Shown in pieces: positions 8,073 through 17,363 of a stretch of DNA of 64,000 bases; positions within the stretch are counted from its first letter, which is position 1; every line of letters starts with the position of its first letter. A model generated the notes under the pieces. It saw only the letters and a program-made list of their open reading frames with translations. It was not told the origin of the DNA and ran no database searches. The stretch is from an uncultured Eubacteriaceae bacterium (lineage in GTDB: Bacteria > Bacillota > Clostridia > Eubacteriales > Eubacteriaceae): the NCBI GenBank assembly GCA_945867155.1, contig CAMBHL010000008.1:1-64000 (forward strand), in the 5' to 3' direction. Position numbers and translations under genes: made by a program.

Positions 8073-9095
8073 TTATGCTAATGCAGCTGTGACTAAAGCC
8101 ATTTTGTAAACTTCGTCTTCAGTGCATCCTCTTGACAGGTCATTAATTGGTGCATTCAAGCCTTGGAGGACAGGTCCGATCGCTTCATATCCGCCTAAAC
8201 GGGAAGCAATTTTGTATCCCATATTGCCAGCTTCAATCAGCGGGAAGATGAAAACATTGGCTTGACCAGCAACTTTTGAACCAGGGCATTTCGTTTTTGC
8301 GACTTCTGGTGATACTGCCGCGTCAAACTGGAGTTCTCCGTCAATATCTACATCAGGCGCCATTTTTTGTGCTTCAATGGTTGCATCGTGTGATAATTTA
8401 ACGGTTCCGCCTTTACCAGAGCCTTTGGTTGAGAATGAAAGGAATGCAACTTTCGGATCAATGCCGAAAATTTTAGCTGTTTTAGCAGATTCCACACCGA
8501 CTTCAGCCAGTTGTTTTGCTGCGCTCAATGTGACATTGCCTTCTTTGTCAACGCGATCTTTATAATCAATATTGATTGCGCAGTCAGAGAAAACTAAGCG
8601 TTCTTTTTCTTCATTTCTCATTAAAATAAATGAAGAGCTAACCAAGTGAGCGTCAGGTTTCGTTTTGATCAGCTGGAGAGCTGGACGAACGGTATCGGCG
8701 GTTGAATAAGTAGCACCTCCGAGTAAGCAGTCGGCCTTGCCCATTTTAACGAGCATGGTTCCAAAGTAGTTCGTGTGGGTCAGAGCTTCTCTGACTTGTT
8801 CTTCGGTCATTTTTCCTTTGCGCAGTTCGAGCATCGCATTGACCATTTCGTCCATGTCAGCTTTAGGATAAGTTGCAGGATCGATAAATTCTGCATCGTT
8901 GATGTGATCATATTCTTCGCTGCGAGTCGCTTTAAAAACAGACATCGTATCGCCGAGAAGAATCACTTTTAATGTTTTATCTTTTAATAATTGATTGGCC
9001 GCGTGAAGAATACGTGGATCATCACCTTCTGGAAAGACAATTGTTTTCGGATTAGCCTTCAGCTGATCTCTAAAACCTTCAAAAATTGATGCCAT
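8073..9095 (-). CDS. pta: Phosphate acetyltransferase
   Basis: Converts acetyl-CoA and phosphate to acetyl phosphate, the first step of acetate formation with ATP gain. At 340 residues it is the short single-domain Pta lacking the DRTGG/BioD-like N-terminal part of the E. coli enzyme. Typical stretches are IVFPEGDDPRILHAA near the start, DCLLGGATYSTADTVRPAL (about 124) and KVAGQANVFIFP (about 272). An acetate kinase is not adjacent. A good AGGGAGG site precedes the start, and a TATAAT box lies at 9139-9134 on this strand. Confidence 0.95.
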   Translation of the reverse strand: MASIFEGFRDQLKANPKTIVFPEGDDPRILHAANQLLKDKTLKVILLGDTMSVFKATRSEEYDHINDAEFIDPATYPKADMDEMVNAMLELRKGKMTEEQVREALTHTNYFGTMLVKMGKADCLLGGATYSTADTVRPALQLIKTKPDAHLVSSSFILMRNEEKERLVFSDCAINIDYKDRVDKEGNVTLSAAKQLAEVGVESAKTAKIFGIDPKVAFLSFSTKGSGKGGTVKLSHDATIEAQKMAPDVDIDGELQFDAAVSPEVAKTKCPGSKVAGQANVFIFPLIEAGNMGYKIASRLGGYEAIGPVLQGLNAPINDLSRGCTEDEVYKMALVTAALA

Positions 9096-9340
9096 AGGTA
9101 TAGAACCTCCCTTTATATGCTAATTTTAATCTCATTATACCGCACTTTTGGACGAAACGACATTATATTCTTGTCTTGTTAGTAAAAAAATTATGAGAAA
9201 AAGTACAGCCTTAATGAATTAAAGGCTAAACCGTAAGTCTTAGACTTTCTTTAAATTATTTGTAATTTCGCTTATAATCCGTTAAACTAATAATTAATGT
9301 TTAACGAAAATACAAAGCATGAATAAAGGAGAGTGAAAGT

Positions 9341-10327
9341 TTGAAGCGTTTGATAGCGGTCATATTATCTGCAGCAATGATCTGTACGCCAATTTCGGCC
9401 TTTGCAGCACCGTCGCAGTCGGATGTAGACCAGTCCAAACAACAATTGGCTCAAACAACGCAGCAATTAAAAAATATTCAGTCGCAGATTGATCAGGCCA
9501 ACGAAGAATTAACCATTAATAAAACACTGCTCCCTCAGCGTGAGGCGGAATATAAGGCAGCAAAGAAATTAATGGCCAAGCGTATTCGCGCAATGTACAT
9601 GATGGGACAATCCTCTGCCATTTCCTACATTTTTTCGGCCAAGAGTTTTTCGCAGATGCTCAATAATGCGGCCAGTGTTCAGTACGTGTATGCCAGCGAC
9701 AATCAAATTGTAAGCAAAGCTGAAGAAGCAAAAAAGAGTTTGGAAGAATCCACAAAGGCGATCGAAGAAAATCAAAAAAAATTACAGCAGCAAGAAGCTG
9801 AAATTACAAAACTCCAACAAACACAGCAGGGACAGCTGAATCAGCAACTGACTGAATTAGCAGCCCAGGCCAGTAGCGCAGGAACCTATTCAATTTCAGC
9901 AGATATCAATGCCATCGCATCGTCCAATTTGCCGAAGTTGGAAAAGTTCATTCAAATCATGGTTGCCTTGTGCAATGACAATAGTCATGGTTATTCTCAA
10001 TCAAATCGTTGGGGACCGGATTTTGACTGCTCATCGTCTATTATTTATTCACTGAGATTGGCAGGTTTTTCAATCAATGCCAATTCAACTCACGATTTAG
10101 GACAAGCCCTGGCAGCAGCGGGCTGGGTACAAGTCTCTTCGCCTTCCCGAGGTGATATTGAACTGGATCCATCGAGTCATGTTGAAATGTCATTAGGTGG
10201 AAACATGTCAGCTGGTTTTCATACGAATCGCGGTCACCCGGAAACAGGAGACCAGACCGGAACGGAAGCCAGCGTTGGTAAGAATTGGCGTTCTTATCCG
10301 CAATATTGGCATTATGCCGGACAATAA
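9341..10327 (+). CDS. Secreted coiled-coil peptidoglycan hydrolase (NlpC/P60 or phage-amidase-like)
   Basis: 328 residues starting at TTG with AAGGAGAG eight bases upstream. A signal peptide ends near residue 23 (ISAFAAPSQ). A long Gln/Glu/Lys-rich coiled coil (about 25-165) resembles the regulatory arm of PcsB/CwlO-type hydrolases. The C-terminal domain (about 195-328) carries PDFDCSSSIIYSL with a probable catalytic cysteine and SSHVEM with a probable histidine, most like the Amidase_5/NlpC-P60 cysteine-peptidase clan. It probably cuts the peptide part of the cell wall. The gene stands alone with its own TATAAT (9273-9278) and terminator. Confidence 0.8.
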   Translation: MKRLIAVILSAAMICTPISAFAAPSQSDVDQSKQQLAQTTQQLKNIQSQIDQANEELTINKTLLPQREAEYKAAKKLMAKRIRAMYMMGQSSAISYIFSAKSFSQMLNNAASVQYVYASDNQIVSKAEEAKKSLEESTKAIEENQKKLQQQEAEITKLQQTQQGQLNQQLTELAAQASSAGTYSISADINAIASSNLPKLEKFIQIMVALCNDNSHGYSQSNRWGPDFDCSSSIIYSLRLAGFSINANSTHDLGQALAAAGWVQVSSPSRGDIELDPSSHVEMSLGGNMSAGFHTNRGHPETGDQTGTEASVGKNWRSYPQYWHYAGQ

Positions 10328-10335
10328 AATTGATG

Positions 10336-10365
10336 AAGCACTGTGTTCAGCACAGTGCTTTTTTA
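10336..10365 (+). terminator. Terminator after the secreted hydrolase
   Basis: A 10-bp stem AAGCACTGTG/CACAGTGCTT (10336-10345/10351-10360) with a 5-base loop and T's to 10364. Confidence 0.9.
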
Positions 10366-10426
10366 TTTGATTCGTATTTTCAGTTTGTTATAATTAAAAT
10401 ACATTTGTAATCAAGAGAGGCAGGGC

Positions 10427-11086
10427 ATGAAAAAATATAAAGGGATCATTTTTGACATGGATGGCGTACTTTTAGATTCAGAACGTTTGTATAAACAGAT
10501 AGAAGTTAAAATGTATGCAGAAGCTGGCATTGCGCCAAATCAAGCAGAAATTGCAAAAAGCATGGGAATGGGGTGTGAAAGATGGTGGTCTTATCTAAAA
10601 GAGACTTATCATCTTAAGGTCTCTCCAAAGGAACAGGCAGAGTATGAAAGTCAGCGTTATGCTGAGCTCCTTGACGACCCAGATAAAAGGCCGGCAATTT
10701 TTCCAGGCGTTCTGGAATGCTTTAAAACTTGCCGTCAGGCCGGACTTCATTTGACTATTGCGTCAGGTTCAAAGCGATACCTTGTAAAAAAAGTCATTGG
10801 ACTGCTAAAAATAGAGCCTTATCTTGACGGATTTGTTACGTCGGAGGATGTTGAAGCGGGAAAACCTGATCCAGCGATTATTATAAAAGCCGCAAAGTTG
10901 ATGGGGGTTCATCCAGAAGATTGTTTGGTTATTGATGATGCGACCAATGGTATTCTTGCAGGAAAGCGTTCGGGTGCTGATGCCTGGCTGTTTGCAAGTG
11001 CAGCTCCGCAATTAGTGGACGCCTCGAAAGCGGATCTAACAGTCAAATCGCATCGGGAAATACTTGAAAATTTAAATTTGATATAA
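10427..11086 (+). CDS. HAD-superfamily phosphatase/phosphoglucomutase-like
   Basis: 219 residues. The nucleophile motif is FDMDGVLLDSE (Asp at about 9 and 11), followed by a helical cap, a Ser/Thr motif IASGS (about 107), and the acid motif LVIDDATNGILAG (about 170). This places it in subfamily IA with beta-phosphoglucomutases and phosphoglycolate phosphatases; the substrate is unknown. It is followed 4 bases later by a PAP2 phosphatase gene, which suggests co-transcription. Confidence 0.82.
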   Translation: MKKYKGIIFDMDGVLLDSERLYKQIEVKMYAEAGIAPNQAEIAKSMGMGCERWWSYLKETYHLKVSPKEQAEYESQRYAELLDDPDKRPAIFPGVLECFKTCRQAGLHLTIASGSKRYLVKKVIGLLKIEPYLDGFVTSEDVEAGKPDPAIIIKAAKLMGVHPEDCLVIDDATNGILAGKRSGADAWLFASAAPQLVDASKADLTVKSHREILENLNLI

Positions 11087-11090
11087 AATT

Positions 11091-11582
11091 ATGAAAATAA
11101 ATTATCAAGGGCTCTATGAGAAATGGACGAAGCCTTTTTTGAAGCATCCCTTAGCACTGACACTATGCAAAAATTTGAACCGTGTTTTTACATTGATTCC
11201 TTTTTTTATGTATCCTGTATTGCTGATCGTTTTATGGATACAAAGTGATACGAGATTTTTGAGGATATTCTGTGTTCCTGCTATCAGTTTTATTCTTTTA
11301 AGTATTATTCGGCGTGCCATTAATCGGCCCAGACCATACGAAAGATGGAATATTGCCCCTTTGATCATTAAAAAGAAAAAAGGATGTTCAATGCCAAGCC
11401 GACACGTTTTCTCTTCGACGGTTATTGCAATGGTATTTTTGAGAATATTTCCAGCGATTGGCATTTGCCTGTTGGTTTTAAGTGTATTTACGGGATTGCT
11501 TCGCATTATCGGTGGCGTTCATTATCCGTCTGATGTATTGATTGGCTTTTTGTGTGGGGTATCTGCAGGTTTATTTGTATAA
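11091..11582 (+). CDS. PAP2-family membrane phosphatase
   Basis: A 163-residue membrane protein with four to five hydrophobic segments. It shows the three acid-phosphatase motifs: RRAINRPRPYE (about 76), PSRHVFSS (about 101) and RIIGGVHYPSDVLIG (about 141). Such proteins dephosphorylate undecaprenyl pyrophosphate or phosphatidate-type lipids at the membrane. It lies in a tight cluster with the HAD gene before it and the DUF551 gene after it. Confidence 0.82.
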   Translation: MKINYQGLYEKWTKPFLKHPLALTLCKNLNRVFTLIPFFMYPVLLIVLWIQSDTRFLRIFCVPAISFILLSIIRRAINRPRPYERWNIAPLIIKKKKGCSMPSRHVFSSTVIAMVFLRIFPAIGICLLVLSVFTGLLRIIGGVHYPSDVLIGFLCGVSAGLFV

Positions 11583-11598
11583 ATAAAGGAGAAGTATA

Positions 11599-11901
11599 AT
11601 GAAACAAAATTGGATCAGTATTCAGGATCATTTGCCGGCTCAGCAGCAAGTCTGTTTGGTGAGTATTTCGCATTATCAAACTGCATCGCAGCCTCTGACT
11701 GCATTGGGAGAAGAAGTCGCTTTGGCGGATTATATTCCACCTTACAAACCAGGAAGCAAATTTATTTTTTTAACGCATTCCAATCATAAAGATATGGACA
11801 ATGTTATTTTTAATAATGCTGAAGTGACAAAAGCAGATGGCGATATTATATCGAAGATTACGGCATGGATGCCGCTTCCAGAACCTTATATCGAAGCATG
11901 A
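11599..11901 (+). CDS. DUF551-like small protein
   Basis: 100 residues beginning with NWISIQDHLPA and ending TAWMPLPEPYIEA. These ends match the DUF551 pattern (WISV..RLPE ... HWMPLPEPP) often found in phage and accessory genes, with a less conserved middle here. Function is unknown. AAGGAG precedes the ATG. Its stop overlaps the probable ATG of the next gene (ATGA at 11898-11901), so the two are probably translationally coupled. Confidence 0.7.
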   Translation: MKQNWISIQDHLPAQQQVCLVSISHYQTASQPLTALGEEVALADYIPPYKPGSKFIFLTHSNHKDMDNVIFNNAEVTKADGDIISKITAWMPLPEPYIEA

Positions 11902-14309
11902 TTAAAAAACCTTTAGCTGAGGCGGTTGAAGAAAACGAAGCGATTACACTTTCGGTCAGAGAACTCGTGGGTTTTGTCTATCAAAGAGGAAGCATTGATC
12001 TTCGGCCAGGGCAAATGAACAGAGCTCATGAAGGTGCAGAAATTCATCGGAAACTTCAAGCCGCAACGGGGCCGTCATATCATGCAGAAGTGACACTTAA
12101 ATACCAAGCTTCTTTTAAAGGATATCATTTTAATATTTGGGGTCGAGCTGACGGTGTGATCTATCGGAATAATTTGCCCGTTATCGTTGACGAAATTAAA
12201 ACAACAACACAAAATGTGATGCTGATTTCGGAATCGGATTATCCGGATTATTTTGCTCAGGCCAAGTTGTATGCCTGGATACTCTGCCAGGAAAATAAAC
12301 TTGAGAAAATCAGTGTGCAGTTGACCTTTTATCAAGTTCCGAGCGGAACTATCCGCCAAATCAATAAAATTGAAAATGCAGCATCCCTTTCCCATTTTGC
12401 TGATCAAGTATTTGGCGAATGGATTAAATGGCTTGAATTAAAAAGAAAATTAATCATGTGTCGCAACACCAGCATTGTCAGTATGCCTTTTCCTTTCCAA
12501 AAATGGCGGCAGGGGCAGCATCAAATTGCCAGTGCTGTATTTCGAACGATTGAAGAAGAAACAACTTTGATGTGTCAGGCGCCTACTGGAATAGGGAAAA
12601 GCATGGGCGTTTTAACAGGAGCTTTACATGCGCTGGCCAGAGGAAAGGGACATCAGATTTATTATGCTACAGCCAGAACAACAGGCGCTAAGGCGGCAGA
12701 AAATGCACTTGCACTATTGAGAGAGAAAAGCGGGATTTCGCTCCGTGCCGTCACCCTTACGGCAAAGGATCAAATTTGTTTACAAGATGTAAGACAATGT
12801 GATCCTGTTCATTGCCCATATGCTGATCATTATTTTGATCGTATTAAACCCGTATTGTTTGAATTATTAAAAAAAGACCAAAACTTTGATTCTGAGCATA
12901 TTATTCGTTTTGCAAAGCAAAACATGCTTTGCCCTTTTGAACTTTCGGTGGATCTCAGCCATTGGTGTGACGTGATTATTGGAGATTATAACTATCTATA
13001 TGACCCCGTTGTTAATTTGCAATTTCAAGATAAATTCGAAAACAGTACAATATTATTGGTAGATGAAGCTCATCATCTTGTTGATCGTGTTCGAGATATG
13101 TATAGTGATCATTCAATCTCTCAAGAAAAATTAATCAATTTGCGAAAAAAAATTCGAAGAATTAATTTATTTTATAAGGCACTGACCGAATTGATTGATG
13201 AACTTGAAAAAAAACGGTTGAAATTGGTAAAGCTAAGCAAATTTTGGGTTATTGAAAAAGAATTTCCACGGGACTTATATAAATATTTGCAGAAAACAGC
13301 AGTTGCGGGCGAAATATGGTTTTCAAAGTTTGCTCAATCAGAACAAGTCATTGATGAGGAAATTGTCAATTTTTATTTAGAAATAAGACGCATATTGGTT
13401 ATTCTTGAATTTTATGAAAAAGACAGCCGAACTTCATTTTCGCTTTCTCAAAATCAAAAAGATATTAGTCTTGGTATACATTGCTTAAATCCAAAACAAA
13501 TGATCATAAAAAAAGCACATGAGAGTCAGGCTGTTATATATTTTTCAGCGACTTTATCTCCGTTTATTTATTATAAACGTTTTTTTGGGGAAAAAGATGT
13601 ATCGCTGGTTGATTTAAAATCACCATATCAGTCAGAACATTTGCTTTTACTCAACGCGGACAGCATCTCAACACAATACCAATATCGAAAGCAGACAGCA
13701 GATCAGGTTGCAGAAATGCTGTTAGCTTTCATACAGGCGCATGAAGGCCATTATCTTATCTATTTTCCTTCATATGTATATATGGATTTAATTTACAGCC
13801 GATTTATTGAAAAAAAAATAGTACCATCGTATACCATTATTTGTCAGAAACGGGCAATGTCTGTAAAAGATAAACAAGTTTTTCTTGATCATTTTCAAAA
13901 GAGAGAAGAAAAAAACTTAGTTGGATTTGCAGTTTTGGGAAGCTCTTTTAGTGAAGGTATTGATTTGGTAGGAGAATCGCTGGTAGGGGCAGCGGTTGTT
14001 GGGGTTGGATTGCCCATGATTTGTCCAGAAAATGATATGTTAAAAGATTATTTTTCGTCTCAAGGACAAAATGGATTCGATTATGCTTATCTTTTTCCGG
14101 GTTTTTCAAAGGTCCTCCAAGCGATTGGCCGGGTTATTCGCACAGAAAATGATTATGGAGCGGTGCTCTTGATCGATGATCGATATGCGCAAAAGCGCTA
14201 CCAGCAGCTTTTCCCAAAATATTTAAATCTGCCCAAGAGAATTGAAACTGTACAACAGTTAACAAAAGAATTAGTAAACTTTTGGGAAAAAAAAGTACCG
14301 ATATCGTAA
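11898..14309 (+). CDS. PD-(D/E)XK nuclease fused to a DinG/XPD-type Fe-S helicase
   Basis: About 803 residues from ATG 11898, which overlaps the previous stop; the frame is open back to 11865. The N-terminal domain looks like a RecB/Cas4-type nuclease (GRADGVI then VIVDEIKTTT, about 85-108). The helicase part has Walker A APTGIGKSMGV (about 230), four cysteines that should bind a 4Fe-4S cluster (C-x6-C-x4-C then MLCPF, about 289-345), DEAHHL (about 385), and C-terminal motifs including SSFSEGIDLVG and QAIGRVIR. It should unwind and trim DNA 5'-3' in repair. The fusion is known in Firmicutes as a DinG-like subgroup. Confidence 0.85.
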   Translation: MIKKPLAEAVEENEAITLSVRELVGFVYQRGSIDLRPGQMNRAHEGAEIHRKLQAATGPSYHAEVTLKYQASFKGYHFNIWGRADGVIYRNNLPVIVDEIKTTTQNVMLISESDYPDYFAQAKLYAWILCQENKLEKISVQLTFYQVPSGTIRQINKIENAASLSHFADQVFGEWIKWLELKRKLIMCRNTSIVSMPFPFQKWRQGQHQIASAVFRTIEEETTLMCQAPTGIGKSMGVLTGALHALARGKGHQIYYATARTTGAKAAENALALLREKSGISLRAVTLTAKDQICLQDVRQCDPVHCPYADHYFDRIKPVLFELLKKDQNFDSEHIIRFAKQNMLCPFELSVDLSHWCDVIIGDYNYLYDPVVNLQFQDKFENSTILLVDEAHHLVDRVRDMYSDHSISQEKLINLRKKIRRINLFYKALTELIDELEKKRLKLVKLSKFWVIEKEFPRDLYKYLQKTAVAGEIWFSKFAQSEQVIDEEIVNFYLEIRRILVILEFYEKDSRTSFSLSQNQKDISLGIHCLNPKQMIIKKAHESQAVIYFSATLSPFIYYKRFFGEKDVSLVDLKSPYQSEHLLLLNADSISTQYQYRKQTADQVAEMLLAFIQAHEGHYLIYFPSYVYMDLIYSRFIEKKIVPSYTIICQKRAMSVKDKQVFLDHFQKREEKNLVGFAVLGSSFSEGIDLVGESLVGAAVVGVGLPMICPENDMLKDYFSSQGQNGFDYAYLFPGFSKVLQAIGRVIRTENDYGAVLLIDDRYAQKRYQQLFPKYLNLPKRIETVQQLTKELVNFWEKKVPIS

Positions 14310-14322
14310 AAGATATCGGTAC
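14295..14322. terminator. Perfect inverted repeat between convergent genes
   Basis: GTACCGATATC (14295-14305) and GATATCGGTAC (14312-14322) form an 11-bp stem overlapping the helicase stop codon. The T-run is weak on the plus strand. On the minus strand it lies beyond the glyoxalase pseudogene. A shared terminator is likely. Confidence 0.65.
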
Positions 14323-14332
14323 ACATTGTATG

Positions 14333-14725
14333 TTATTCTTTAGGACGTCTCATAACTTCAATCTGATATCCGTCGGGATCTGTAAGAAAGTAATAATTTT
14401 TTTTACCGTCGTCGGATAATCCCTTTAAAGGTCCGACACAGTATCCTGTGTCCTGATGTTCTTTATGGGCTTTTTCTAAGTCGTCTACGTAGACCGCAAG
14501 ATGACCATAGCCATTTCTTAAGGTGTAAGGTGACGCGGGGTCGTAATTATAAGTTAATTCTAGTTCAAAATCACTTTCACCATCGCCCATATAAACAAGT
14601 GTAAATTTTCCCTTTGGAACATCTTTTCTTCAAGTTTCATGCATACCCAAAGCATCTTTGTAAAATTGAATTGAACGATCCAAATTAAATACACGAATCA
14701 TTTGGTGAGTCATTTTGCAATGCAT
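14333..14725 (-). pseudogene. gloA: Glyoxalase I / VOC-family lyase broken by an in-frame TGA
   Basis: Read from ATG 14725, which has a GGAGGA site just upstream, the frame would give a 130-residue VOC protein, the usual length of lactoylglutathione lyase. Codon 32 is TGA (14632-14630), in the context HET-stop-RKDVP, where homologues have an arginine; a single CGA-to-TGA change explains it. The rest is intact to TDPDGYQIEVMRRPKE. A restart at ATG 14590 would give only the C-terminal 85 residues, missing the first metal-binding half. Readthrough cannot be excluded. Confidence 0.85.
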
Positions 14726-14872
14726 TGTTTTTCCTCCTGTAATTTAATTAATTTCAATATATCATAAATATTACTATAAATAATCCATTGTGTTTCTGGA
14801 ATTTCAAATGACAGGGATTTTCGGTTATGATAAAATAAACAATTATACTGTCTAGGAAAGAAGGAATAATGA

Positions 14873-16252
14873 TTGAAATTTGATGCGCTGATCTCGACGG
14901 TTAATAATTTTGTATGGGGACCGGCAATGTTGATTTTGCTGGTTGGAACTGGTGTTTTTTTAACCGTGCGATTAAAGTTTTTACCATGGCGTAATTTGGG
15001 TTATGCTCTTAAATTGGTGTTTTCTAAACCCAAATATATAGATGGCTCTAATGGTGACATTACACCTTTTCAATCCCTAATGACAGCACTTGCGGCAACA
15101 ATTGGAACGGGCAATATTGTTGGGGTTGCGACGGCAATGGTTCTGGGAGGACCTGGTGCTTTAGTTTGGATGTGGATTGCTGCGATTTTTGGTTTATCGA
15201 CAAAATACAGCGAATCTGTATTAGCGGTGCGGTATCGGGTGAAAAAACCGAACGGACAGATGGCAGGCGGCCCAATGTACGCACTTGAACAAGGATTTCC
15301 GCAAAAACAGATTGGTAAAGTATTGGCGGTGTTGTTCGCTTTTTTTGCATCATTAGCTTCTTTTGGTATCGGTAATATGACACAGGCTAATTCGATTTCT
15401 GATGCGTTGCAGAGCACCTTCAATATTCCTCACTGGATTACAGGCCTTATTATTTTAATATTAGTCTTTATCGTTTTAGTAGGTGGGATTCAAAGTATCG
15501 GACGTGTTTGCGGAACGGTTGTTCCCGTTATGGGAATTTTTTATTTCGTTTCGGGCGTTATCGTTATTATTATTAATCATGGCAATTTGCTGCCCGGTAT
15601 CAGTATGATATTCCGTATGGCGTTTTCGACGAAGGCGGCAGCTGGAGGAGCAGGCGGCATGATTATTGCTCAAGCCCTTCGATATGGCGTTGCGAGAGGT
15701 GTCTTTTCAAATGAAGCAGGGTTGGGATCGGCTCCGATTGCAGCTGCTGCAGCTAAAACAGATCATCCGTCGCGCCAGGGCTACATCAATATGACAGGGA
15801 CATTTTTTGATACGATTATTATTTGTTCTGTCACAGGTTTAGTGATTGCTTCTTCAGGCGCGCTTGGCAGTGTGGACGCGCAGGGAAATCCTGTTACAGG
15901 AGTTCGGCTGACGATTGCTGCTTTTTCAAGCGCTTTAGGACAGGCCGGTACTTTGATTGTGACGATTGGCATTGCGCTTTTCGCATTTTCTACCATATTA
16001 GGTTGGGAATATTACGGTGAAAAATCTTTTGAATATTTGATCGATCATCCCATTGCAACGAAAATATATCGCATTATTTATTCACTTATTACGTATATAG
16101 GTGCGACGACAGCCTTGCAGACAGTGTGGAATGTATCAGATACGATGAATGGTTTGATGGCCATTCCTAATTTAATTTGCTTGTTGGTTTTATCAGGTAA
16201 AGTTGCTGAAGAATGTTTTGATTTTCAGCAGAGATATCGTAAAATGCTGTAA
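14873..16252 (+). CDS. Sodium:alanine/glycine symporter (AGCS family)
   Basis: A 459-residue, multi-pass membrane protein that imports alanine or glycine with Na+. Family hallmarks include FQSLMTALAATIGTGNIVGVATA (about residue 65, the Na+ and substrate region), GPGALVWMWIAAIFG and GVFSNEAGLGSAPIAAAAA (about 278). The start is TTG, with AAGGA 8-12 bases upstream; the nearby ATG at 14870 is out of frame. It is monocistronic, followed by the L21 leader. Confidence 0.93.
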   Translation: MKFDALISTVNNFVWGPAMLILLVGTGVFLTVRLKFLPWRNLGYALKLVFSKPKYIDGSNGDITPFQSLMTALAATIGTGNIVGVATAMVLGGPGALVWMWIAAIFGLSTKYSESVLAVRYRVKKPNGQMAGGPMYALEQGFPQKQIGKVLAVLFAFFASLASFGIGNMTQANSISDALQSTFNIPHWITGLIILILVFIVLVGGIQSIGRVCGTVVPVMGIFYFVSGVIVIIINHGNLLPGISMIFRMAFSTKAAAGGAGGMIIAQALRYGVARGVFSNEAGLGSAPIAAAAAKTDHPSRQGYINMTGTFFDTIIICSVTGLVIASSGALGSVDAQGNPVTGVRLTIAAFSSALGQAGTLIVTIGIALFAFSTILGWEYYGEKSFEYLIDHPIATKIYRIIYSLITYIGATTALQTVWNVSDTMNGLMAIPNLICLLVLSGKVAEECFDFQQRYRKML

Positions 16253-16261
16253 AAACCTTGA

Positions 16262-16360
16262 CGTACAAGATTAAGTGTGATATCTTATTCACGTTATGAA
16301 GCCGCTCACTTATGGTTTAAACTAAATGTACCTATAGTGGCGAGACTGGCATGAGGAGGA
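16262..16360 (+). ncRNA. L21-type ribosomal protein leader
   Basis: The region between the symporter and rplU contains GAAGCCGCTCACTTATGG, GTACCTATAGTGGCGAGACTGGCA and the ribosome site GAGGAGG. These are the elements I recall for the Rfam L21_leader that precedes rplU in Firmicutes. It is probably autoregulated. A covariance search would confirm it. Confidence 0.7.
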
Positions 16361-16367
16361 ATTTTTT

Positions 16368-16682
16368 ATGTACGCAATTATTAAAACTGGTGGAAAGCAA
16401 TATCGTGTTGCTCAAGATGATGTCATCGAAATTGAAAAGATCAAGGGTCTTTCTGTTGATGATGAAGTTTCTTTTGATGATGTATTAGCCGTTGGCGAAG
16501 GCGCAGATTTAGCTATTGGAACGCCGACTGTTGAAGGCGCGACAGTTAAAGGACAGGTGCTTGAATTATGTAAGAGTCCTAAGGTTATTGTTTACAAATA
16601 TAAGCCTAAAAAGGATTATCGCCGTAAACAGGGACATCGCCAGCCTTTCATGAAGGTGAAAATTACAAAAATCGAAAAATAA
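16368..16682 (+). CDS. rplU: 50S ribosomal protein L21
   Basis: 104 residues beginning [14 protein letters not shown], with the C-terminal [19 protein letters not shown] signature of L21. A strong GAGGAGG site precedes it. It heads the rplU-prp-rpmA operon and lies directly next to prp (no gap). Confidence 0.97.
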   Translation: MYAIIKTGGKQYRVAQDDVIEIEKIKGLSVDDEVSFDDVLAVGEGADLAIGTPTVEGATVKGQVLELCKSPKVIVYKYKPKKDYRRKQGHRQPFMKVKITKIEK

Positions 16683-17039
16683 ATGATTCGCGTCCGGATT
16701 CGCTATCAGAAAGACTCAGTATCCCATATCGATGTAACAGGTCACAGTGGATATGAGGATAGCGGTAAAGATATTGTTTGTGCAGGAATTTCCGCATTGA
16801 CGATTGCCTTGATTAATGGAATGACTGAAGTTTTACATTATCAAGAAAGCAGTATATTAGAAGAATACAGTGCAGGTGTCACGCGAATAAAAGTCCCTTC
16901 TTTTGAAAAAGAAACGGATAATAAAAAAAAGAATGGACTGGAAGTTTTATTACAAACATATCTGATAAATGTTCGGCTTATTGAAAAAACATATGGCGAT
17001 TTTGTTGAAGTGGTTGAAGACAGAGAAGCCATTGACTGA
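16683..17039 (+). CDS. prp: Ribosomal-processing cysteine protease Prp
   Basis: 118 residues. Prp removes the N-terminal extension of L27. The catalytic dyad is visible: histidine in [11 protein letters not shown] (about residue 20) and cysteine in [11 protein letters not shown] (about 33). It sits between rplU and rpmA as in other Firmicutes, and the L27 gene next door carries the matching cleavage extension. Confidence 0.92.
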   Translation: MIRVRIRYQKDSVSHIDVTGHSGYEDSGKDIVCAGISALTIALINGMTEVLHYQESSILEEYSAGVTRIKVPSFEKETDNKKKNGLEVLLQTYLINVRLIEKTYGDFVEVVEDREAID

Positions 17040-17059
17040 AGAATTTGGAGGTAATAATC

Positions 17060-17350
17060 ATGTTAAAGATGGATTTACAACTTTTTGCCCATAAAAAGGG
17101 AGTCGGAAGTTCTAAGAACGGCCGTGATTCTGAATCGAAACGTTTAGGTGTCAAAAAAGGCGATGGTGCTCACGTTTTGGCCGGCAATATTTTGGTTCGT
17201 CAGCGCGGGACTAAGATTCATCCGGGAAAAAATGTAGGAAAAGGCGGCGACGATACACTTTTTGCAACAATTGATGGTGTCGTTGCATTTGAACGCTTAG
17301 GGCGCAACAAAAAACAGTGCTCTGTTTATCCAAGCAGTTTAGCTGAATAA
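17060..17350 (+). CDS. rpmA: 50S ribosomal protein L27 with Prp-cleavable extension
   Basis: 96 residues. The start at 17060 follows GGAGGTAATAATC. The product begins [24 protein letters not shown]. Residues 1-9 match the Firmicutes extension (MLKLNLQFF-type) that Prp removes, exposing the N-terminus that reaches the peptidyl-transferase centre. The frame extends upstream to 17045, but that would add residues before the conserved extension. Confidence 0.96.
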   Translation: MLKMDLQLFAHKKGVGSSKNGRDSESKRLGVKKGDGAHVLAGNILVRQRGTKIHPGKNVGKGGDDTLFATIDGVVAFERLGRNKKQCSVYPSSLAE

Positions 17351-17363
17351 TGAGAAAATCAAG

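Noticed and set aside
9200..9230. AGCCTT/AAGGCT hairpin between pta and the hydrolase gene
   Set aside because: The stem is only 6-7 bp without a T-run on either strand; it is not convincing as a terminator or riboswitch.
14630..14632. Possible selenocysteine codon in the glyoxalase gene
   Set aside because: Homologues have arginine here, not cysteine, and I see no convincing insertion hairpin just after it; a nonsense mutation is simpler.
14740..14872. Glycine riboswitch ahead of the alanine/glycine symporter
   Set aside because: The conserved glycine aptamer core is absent and the leader is short and AT-rich.
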